From the NCBI RefSeq assembly GCF_000411295.1, contig NZ_KE150421.1, positions 2,007,451 to 2,071,450 on the forward strand: 64,000 nt of DNA, written 5' to 3'. This stretch comes from Paenisporosarcina sp. HGH0030 (GTDB taxonomy: Bacteria; Bacillota; Bacilli; Bacillales_A; Planococcaceae). The translations under genes were made by a program, and so were the position numbers. Shown here in pieces: positions 59,206-64,000 of the stretch. The notes below the pieces were generated by a model. It saw only the letters and a list, made by a program, of their open reading frames with translations, made no database searches and was not told the DNA's origin. Each line of letters opens with the position of its first letter. The first letter of the stretch is position 1.

Positions 59206-60189
59206 ATGAAAGTATATGATGTAACAATAATAGGCGCAGGTCCTGCTGGATTATTTACAGCTTTCTATGGCGGTATGCGTCAAATGTCAGTCAAAATAAT
59301 TGAAAGTTTACCCAATGTAGGTGGCCAATTAACGGCACTCTATCCGGAAAAATACATATATGATATTGCTGGATTTCCTAAAGTGCGTGCAAAAGATTTA
59401 GTAGCCAATTTATCCGAGCAACTATCTATTTTCTCACCCACTATCGTCACAGATCAGTCCGTGGAAGATATGACAAGACTTGAAGATGGTACATGGCAAC
59501 TGACAACTGAAAAAGAGAAGCACTTATCAAAATCAGTCATTTTCACCACTGGGAATGGCGCGTTTGAACCAAAGCGACTGGAACTCGAAGAAGCAGTTAA
59601 ATACGAAGGTACGCAACTTCATTATTTTGTAGATGACATGGGCAAATTTGCAGGAAAAGACGTTGTATTATTTGGTGGAGGGGACTCAGCTGTCGATTGG
59701 GCACTCATGCTTGAACCCATCGCGAAAACAGTCACTCTCGTACATCGACGTGATTCTTTCCGTGCGCACGAACATAGCTTGGATTTGCTTCATCAATCAT
59801 CTGTCGTCATCAAAACACCATTTGTAGTGGATCATTTTGAACCAGATGGTGATACGTTTACTCATGTGGCAGTCCGAAAATCGGATGGTGATATTGAATT
59901 GCTAAAGGCAGATTATGTCATTGTCAATTATGGATTCCGCTCACATATTGGCAACATGAAAAATTGGGGCATGGAGATGGAACGACATGCAATCAAAGTC
60001 AATTCCAGTATGGAAACGACTCTGCCGGGCGTTTACGCAGTCGGGGACAGCAACACGTATGAAGGTAAAGTTAAACTTATTGCCTGTGGATTCGGCGAAG
60101 CACCTATTGCCATTAATTCTGCGAAACACTTCGTGGATCCAGAAACAAAGAAACATATGAAGCATTCAACCGATTTATTTTCGCATTAA
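59206..60189 (+). CDS. Ferredoxin/flavodoxin-NADP reductase, YumC (FNR2) type
   Basis: 327 residues, thioredoxin-reductase-like FNR. FAD motif [16 protein letters not shown] (about 10-25), NADPH motif [13 protein letters not shown] (about 155-167) and C-terminal FAD contact [20 protein letters not shown]. The redox-active CxxC of thioredoxin reductase is absent, as expected for this class. It supplies reduced ferredoxin or flavodoxin from NADPH. AAGGGG lies about 10 nt upstream of the ATG. Single-gene unit. Confidence 0.92.
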   Translation: MKVYDVTIIGAGPAGLFTAFYGGMRQMSVKIIESLPNVGGQLTALYPEKYIYDIAGFPKVRAKDLVANLSEQLSIFSPTIVTDQSVEDMTRLEDGTWQLTTEKEKHLSKSVIFTTGNGAFEPKRLELEEAVKYEGTQLHYFVDDMGKFAGKDVVLFGGGDSAVDWALMLEPIAKTVTLVHRRDSFRAHEHSLDLLHQSSVVIKTPFVVDHFEPDGDTFTHVAVRKSDGDIELLKADYVIVNYGFRSHIGNMKNWGMEMERHAIKVNSSMETTLPGVYAVGDSNTYEGKVKLIACGFGEAPIAINSAKHFVDPETKKHMKHSTDLFSH

Positions 60190-60197
60190 GCTAAAAA

Positions 60198-60233
60198 AAG
60201 AGCAGTGAATTCATGAAGAATTCACTGCTCTTT
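60198..60233. terminator. Bidirectional-type terminator after the FNR gene
   Basis: AAAGAGCAGTGAATTC pairs with GAATTCACTGCTCTTT around ATGAA. Confidence 0.88.
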
Positions 60234-60248
60234 ATCTATTTATACACT

Positions 60249-60875
60249 CTATAGCAAAACAGACTCATTACATAAACGTTCACGCAACTTAGTTACCGGT
60301 CGATAGAAGAACTGAATCATTGGACCAATCATAAGAGTCACAAAAATAGTACCCAATCCAATTGGGCCACCGAGAATGAACGCAATCACCAGCACGCCAA
60401 GCTCCATCATGGTTTTAGAGACAGCCATGCTTTTGCCAGTCAAAGTTTGAATTGCCATCATCAAAGTATCCATAGGGTTACGTGCAATTTTCGACTGTAA
60501 GTAACAGGCAATTCCTACTGCAATCACTGCAATACCGCCAACCAACATGGCAAATCGAATTGGTAGAATCGGTGCCTGATAGTTAGCAAAAACAAATAAC
60601 AACCAGAAATCAATCAAAAAACCAACCGTTACTACAGGGATTACTGCAGAAATATCAATTCGCTCTCTTAATAGAAGAGCATTGATGAAAATAAGTAATA
60701 TCCCTACAATAAAGACCCACGCACCGACACTTAGGCCAAAAAGATTATTTAGCCCTACGTACATGGCATCCCAGGCTCCAGCCCCTAAATCAGCCAATAT
60801 TATTAAACTAATGCCCAAAGACAGAAAGGTTAATCCAATTAAATAAAATATAGCTACAATACTTCGATTTTTCAT
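60249..60875 (-). CDS. YczE/YitT-like membrane protein
   Basis: 208 residues, five to six helices. LTFLSLGISLIILADLGAGA then WDAMYVGLNNLFGLSVGAW is the conserved N-terminal half of YczE-like proteins, and RNPMDTLMMAIQTLTGKS is the mirrored loop. YczE is reported as needed for lipopeptide production, but the molecular role is unknown. ATG 60875 has AAAGGAG 5 nt upstream; the frame extends 26 codons further without signals. Confidence 0.82.
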   Translation of the reverse strand: MKNRSIVAIFYLIGLTFLSLGISLIILADLGAGAWDAMYVGLNNLFGLSVGAWVFIVGILLIFINALLLRERIDISAVIPVVTVGFLIDFWLLFVFANYQAPILPIRFAMLVGGIAVIAVGIACYLQSKIARNPMDTLMMAIQTLTGKSMAVSKTMMELGVLVIAFILGGPIGLGTIFVTLMIGPMIQFFYRPVTKLRERLCNESVLL

Positions 60876-60963
60876 AAAAACTCCTTTACATTCCGCAAAA
60901 ATGAATGATTGAATCATCTTATCATGAAATAAACTGTATTCCCAATTTTTCAATTCACAAAAA

Positions 60964-60996
60964 ATAGCCTTTTCACTGTTTCAGTGAAAAAGCTAT
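60964..60996 (-). terminator. Terminator of the decayed DJ-1/PfpI gene
   Basis: On the minus strand ATAGC...CACTG pairs with CAGTG...GCTAT and runs into a T run. Its only upstream gene is the broken one at 61047. Confidence 0.75.
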
Positions 60997-61046
60997 GACA
61001 TTATTCAAAATAGAATAGCAGTGCACAAAATCGCATGCAGCCCTAT

Positions 61047-61278
61047 TTATGAACCTAATTTTTCTATTAATTCTTTTACAACCATTTTGGCGTGGATTGT
61101 GGATTTTGACCTGTCATCAATTTGCCATCCACCACAGATTTCTCAGACCAATTTTGCCCCGTCTCTACTGTTGCACTGACCCGCTTTCCTTCAACCAATG
61201 GTGCGCCATTTGAAAGCGTTGCACCTACTAATCCAGCTGGACCATGACAAACTGACACTACGTATTTATCCTCTCATC
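61047..61278 (-). pseudogene. Remnant of a DJ-1/PfpI family protein
   Basis: Contains the nucleophile elbow YVVSVCHGPAGLVGATLSNG, then an internal deletion joining KRVSA to the late segment VDGKLMTGQNPQST, and a frameshift after which VVKELIEKLGS is read in another frame to a stop. The N-terminal half before the Cys is missing. In intact DJ-1/PfpI proteins (glyoxalase III/deglycase-like) these parts are separated by about 35 residues. The terminator survives. Three independent lesions make it a pseudogene. Confidence 0.78.
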
Positions 61279-61289
61279 ACGAATAGGGA

Positions 61290-61772
61290 TTACATCGTAG
61301 GATTATTTTTAAATGGTTTCTTACGTATGAGATTCCAAACAGCCATTCCGTCACTCGGGTTCTCCCCATGCCATATGGGAAATAGTGAAAAGAAAATGAA
61401 ATAGAAAGAGAAATAAACGAATTGATACAAGAAAATGCCGGGTTCCAGTTCACGCATCAAAATCAAGCCATTCAACAGTAATATAGCGGTCAAATTAAAA
61501 AGCGATCCACCCAAGTAGACCAAAATCAGCTGCCATCTACGTCTCTTTTTAGCCAAAGAAATATATTCACACCAACCATCATAAAAGTACAACCGTCGTA
61601 TATGTAGAGGTCCAATCTTCGTCAAAATTTTTCCCGATCCAATGTGCATATTTACCTTGCCTCCAAAAATGCGCGCGAAAAACATATGACCCATTTGATG
61701 AAGAATTGTCACAAGAGGCATCACCAAGAAAAATGAAAAGAAAAATTTCCACATATCATTAAATCCAAACAT
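61290..61772 (-). CDS. M50-like membrane protein lacking the catalytic Glu
   Basis: 160 residues with three or four helices. Helix 1 carries HQMGH (25-29), where site-2 proteases have HExxH; the late motif NPSDG matches the N/L-P-x-D-G that supplies the third zinc ligand. With Gln for Glu it probably binds metal but is not a normal protease; other members of this small group could show whether Gln is usual. ATG 61772 with GGGTGG upstream is preferred over the ATG at 61835. It follows the decayed DJ-1 gene on its 3' side. Confidence 0.72.
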   Translation of the reverse strand: MFGFNDMWKFFFSFFLVMPLVTILHQMGHMFFARIFGGKVNMHIGSGKILTKIGPLHIRRLYFYDGWCEYISLAKKRRRWQLILVYLGGSLFNLTAILLLNGLILMRELEPGIFLYQFVYFSFYFIFFSLFPIWHGENPSDGMAVWNLIRKKPFKNNPTM

Positions 61773-62056
61773 TATGCCACCCGCTTTCCAGTGTTGAATT
61801 GAGGTCAGTGTAAAAGATGCCAAGCATGAATACAAATATTATCCTCCAAATTCCTGTGGTAATAATGTCAGTACTCCTCAACACCTTTAGTCTGGTATTA
61901 TTTATCATCTATTTTATATTACTGGAATATGATATAAATTAAAATTAATGCTAAATTCAAAGTGCAATATATCACATACAGAGTATTTGTTGTATAATGG
62001 AAGAAATCATCCATTTTTATACATATTATTTCTTGATAGGAAAGGTTGTTACCTAT

Positions 62057-62719
62057 ATGCCGATACCCACTAATCATGCCAAACCCATTCGCATCTCTGC
62101 CAAAGAGAATGCTTTTAACCAGTTGCAGCAATGGATTATTGACGGTACATTACGTCCTGAAGAAAAATTGAACGATACGGAATTGGCTCAAGCATTGGGT
62201 GTCAGCCGAACACCTATCCGAGAGTCGTTACAATTGCTTGAAGTTCAAGGTTTCGTTGAAATGTTTCCCGGAAAAGCCACGCAGGTCACAACTGTGAGAA
62301 AAGAAGACATTAAAGATCTCCTTCCTCCGTTAGCCGCGTTGCAGGCACTGTCTGCCGAATTAGCCATACCCAACTTAGATAAAAAAACGATTCATAACAT
62401 GGAAGATACAAATGAACGATTTTCACATGCAATCCAAACAAAAGACTATTTTTCAGCCTTGAAAATTGATGAAGAGTTTCATCAAATTATTGTAGATGCC
62501 GCAAACAATCCCTATATCACATCGATGGTTGCTAATTTACAAGCCCATGTACTCAGACAGTTCTTCCATAATTCAATCGTTTTGACGACCCATTCTATTA
62601 AGGAGCATGCTACCATCATCGAATTATTAAAAAAACGTGATGCCGCATCCGTCTCCCAAGTGATGCGGGACAACTGGCTACGTGCAATAGAAGAATTTTA
62701 TACTCGTGAAGAACTATAA
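62057..62719 (+). CDS. GntR family regulator with FadR-like C-terminal domain
   Basis: 220 residues. Winged helix about 15-85 with DGTLRPEEKLNDTELAQALG and the recognition helix VSRTPIRESLQLLEVQGFV. The C-terminal FCD domain is helical with metal/ligand residues Asp and His in EEFHQIIVDAANNPYI and STIEHATII-like segments. ATG 62057 (MPIPTNH) is preferred; AGGAAAGG is about 11 nt upstream. The upstream in-frame ATG at 61997 lacks one. Convergent with brnQ; target unknown. Confidence 0.87.
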   Translation: MPIPTNHAKPIRISAKENAFNQLQQWIIDGTLRPEEKLNDTELAQALGVSRTPIRESLQLLEVQGFVEMFPGKATQVTTVRKEDIKDLLPPLAALQALSAELAIPNLDKKTIHNMEDTNERFSHAIQTKDYFSALKIDEEFHQIIVDAANNPYITSMVANLQAHVLRQFFHNSIVLTTHSIKEHATIIELLKKRDAASVSQVMRDNWLRAIEEFYTREEL

Positions 62720-62771
62720 AAAAACCCTCAAATCTTGATACTTTAAAAGTATCTGAGATTTGAGGGTTTTT
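62720..62771. terminator. Bidirectional terminator between gntR and brnQ
   Basis: AAAAACCCTCAAATCT pairs with AGATTTGAGGGTTTTT, with inner GATACTTT/AAAGTATC. Confidence 0.9.
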
Positions 62772-62780
62772 AGGTTAAAA

Positions 62781-64000
62781 TCATTGTGAATAAGCGAGTG
62801 AAGCTTTTCTTACGTAAGCGAGAATTCCTGTAATCACCATGACAATGAGCACAGGAATCAGCCAGCCCAGACCTTGTTCATAAAAAGGCAAGTAGTTTTC
62901 ATAAAACGAAATGACTGGTTTCATCCAATCGAAATACTCCATGTTTAATGAAGTGCATAACGTTTTCAGTCCATCTATGCTGCTCACCATCAATGTAACG
63001 ACCGTTGCCGAAACATAAACCATGCGCGAATGCTTAAACAACGGTGATGCGAACGTTAAGATAATCAAGACGATTGCCAACGGATACAAGAACATCAACA
63101 CGGGAATCGAGTACGTAATAATGTTCGATAAGCCGAAATTGGCAATGATAAATGAAAATGTTGAAAAACCGATGATGAATAATTTATAACTCACCTTAGG
63201 GAATAGGCTATGGAAATACTCCCCACATGCCGTAATCAGACCGATACTAGTCGTTAAACAGGCAAGAAAAATAATGACAGCCATCATTAGGGTACCAAAT
63301 GTTCCAAAATAATAAGCGGCTGTATTCGTAAGCACTGGTCCACCAGTATCAAATAAACCAAACATTTCCGTACTCGTCGCTCCTAAATATGCAACACCTA
63401 CATAAATCATGCCAAGTAAGACAGTAGCTACTGCGCCTGATTTAGCTGTAGCCTTTAAAATTCCACGAGTGGATGTAACACCCATTTTTCGAATAATATC
63501 AATGACGATAATCCCGAATACCAGTGATGCTAGCGCATCCATCGTATTATAGCCTTCAGTGAAGCCTTTCATGAATGCACCATTGGCATATGAGTCTTGA
63601 GGTGCTTGGATCGAGCCAAGCGGATTAACGATTACCATGACAAGTAAAGTTCCTAGCAGTACTAAAATAGCTGGAGATAATAACTTCCCGATACGATCAA
63701 CCATTTTCGACGGATTCAGAGATAACCAAAGTGTTATAGCAAAGAAAATGATGGTGAAGACAATTAACCCAATCTGTTCATGACCTGCTCCTAAAAATGG
63801 AGCCACACCGATATCATAAGAAACCGCACCAGTTCTAGGAATTGCGAATAACGGTCCTATTGTCAAATACAGCAAGGCAGTGAAAATGACGCCATATACC
63901 GGATGGATACGGCTTGCAAGGTCTTGTAAACTGCGACTTCCTGAATAGCCCATTGCGAGTATGCCAAGAAACGGTAAACCAATTCCAGTTAATAAAAATC
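62781..64000 (-). CDS. brnQ: Branched-chain amino acid:cation symporter BrnQ (N-terminus beyond window)
   Basis: The frame is open to the window edge, leaving about 406 of the usual 440 residues. About eleven helices. Conserved LTGIGLPFLGILAMGYSGSR in the first visible part, SRIHPVYGVIFTALLYLTIG, PRTGAVSYDIGV and FTEGYNTMDALASLVFGIIV are standard for LIVCS transporters, which import Leu, Ile and Val with Na+ or H+. The start lies outside the window. Convergent with the GntR gene. Confidence 0.93.
   Translation of the reverse strand, partial: FLLTGIGLPFLGILAMGYSGSRSLQDLASRIHPVYGVIFTALLYLTIGPLFAIPRTGAVSYDIGVAPFLGAGHEQIGLIVFTIIFFAITLWLSLNPSKMVDRIGKLLSPAILVLLGTLLVMVIVNPLGSIQAPQDSYANGAFMKGFTEGYNTMDALASLVFGIIVIDIIRKMGVTSTRGILKATAKSGAVATVLLGMIYVGVAYLGATSTEMFGLFDTGGPVLTNTAAYYFGTFGTLMMAVIIFLACLTTSIGLITACGEYFHSLFPKVSYKLFIIGFSTFSFIIANFGLSNIITYSIPVLMFLYPLAIVLIILTFASPLFKHSRMVYVSATVVTLMVSSIDGLKTLCTSLNMEYFDWMKPVISFYENYLPFYEQGLGWLIPVLIVMVITGILAYVRKASLAYSQ

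Noticed and set aside
61198-61404. 68-codon plus-strand frame
   Set aside because: Antisense to the DJ-1 remnant and the M50-like gene; no ribosome binding site.

Overview
The window looks like a stretch of chromosome from a low-GC, endospore-forming Bacillota, most likely a Planococcaceae relative (Sporosarcina, Paenisporosarcina, Psychrobacillus or Lysinibacillus type). Evidence: strong AGGAGG-type ribosome binding sites, frequent TTG/GTG starts, a tricistronic GerA-family germination operon, sigma-K-like promoters in front of two repetitive coat-like genes, a Des/DesK/DesR membrane-fluidity cassette, and many hairpin-plus-T-run terminators. The family assignment is inference from gene content; no rRNA, tRNA, CRISPR array, prophage or complete insertion sequence was seen.

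Layout. 1-3.6 kb: partial TerC membrane protein and an SsuABC/TauABC-like ABC importer (all minus). 3.6-11.3 kb: YpzG-like small protein, UPF0178 protein, K+ channel with RCK domain, lipoprotein, PAP2 phosphatase, two GNAT enzymes, an ABC-2 exporter pair, an SRAP (HMCES/YedK) DNA-protein crosslink protein and a YvbH-like PH protein. 11.4-17.9 kb: MarR/MFS pair with a palindromic operator, gerA-type operon, two-module VOC protein. 18-24.7 kb: a Phe/Pro/Tyr-rich coat-like gene, a methionyl-tRNA synthetase remnant, a DHA2 MFS pump, RecQ, DUF1836, hemolysin III, a Gly/Pro/Gln-rich collagen-like protein. 24.8-34.1 kb: M48 protease-ankyrin fusion, alpha/beta hydrolase, phosphatase, TopB, AlaX editing protein, Ca2+/H+ antiporter. 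34.4-42.8 kb: SDR, M20 amidohydrolase, squalene/phytoene synthase-like protein, flavodoxin-fold protein, ASCH pair, glutamate dehydrogenase. 43.4-46.3 kb: des-desKR. 46.3-53.5 kb: MEDS protein, GNAT, fumarase, a pentapeptide-repeat gene between two copies of an ABC-ATPase 3' end, and the complete polar amino acid (cystine-like) importer. 53.9-64 kb: PepF, DMT exporter with divergent Lrp regulator, kinase-like protein, FNR-type reductase, YczE-like protein, a decayed DJ-1/PfpI gene, an M50-like protein lacking the catalytic Glu, GntR regulator and partial BrnQ.

Most of the window is ordinary core and accessory metabolism. The unusual material is between genes: a cluster of five DnaA-box-like 9-mers at 38722-38799; three unrelated-sequence arrays that share an almost exact 21-bp period (3403, 28143, 31125); a two-copy module with a covarying hairpin next to an invariant 23-nt sequence (11302 and 28013); GCCAGGCAC-type palindromic elements; and gene remnants at 18.5, 31.4, 50.0 and 61.1 kb. 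The best candidate for an inserted unit is the 1.07-kb pentapeptide segment with flanking 130-bp direct repeats. Nothing amounts to a clear new multi-gene system; the dispersed intergenic elements are the strongest leads.
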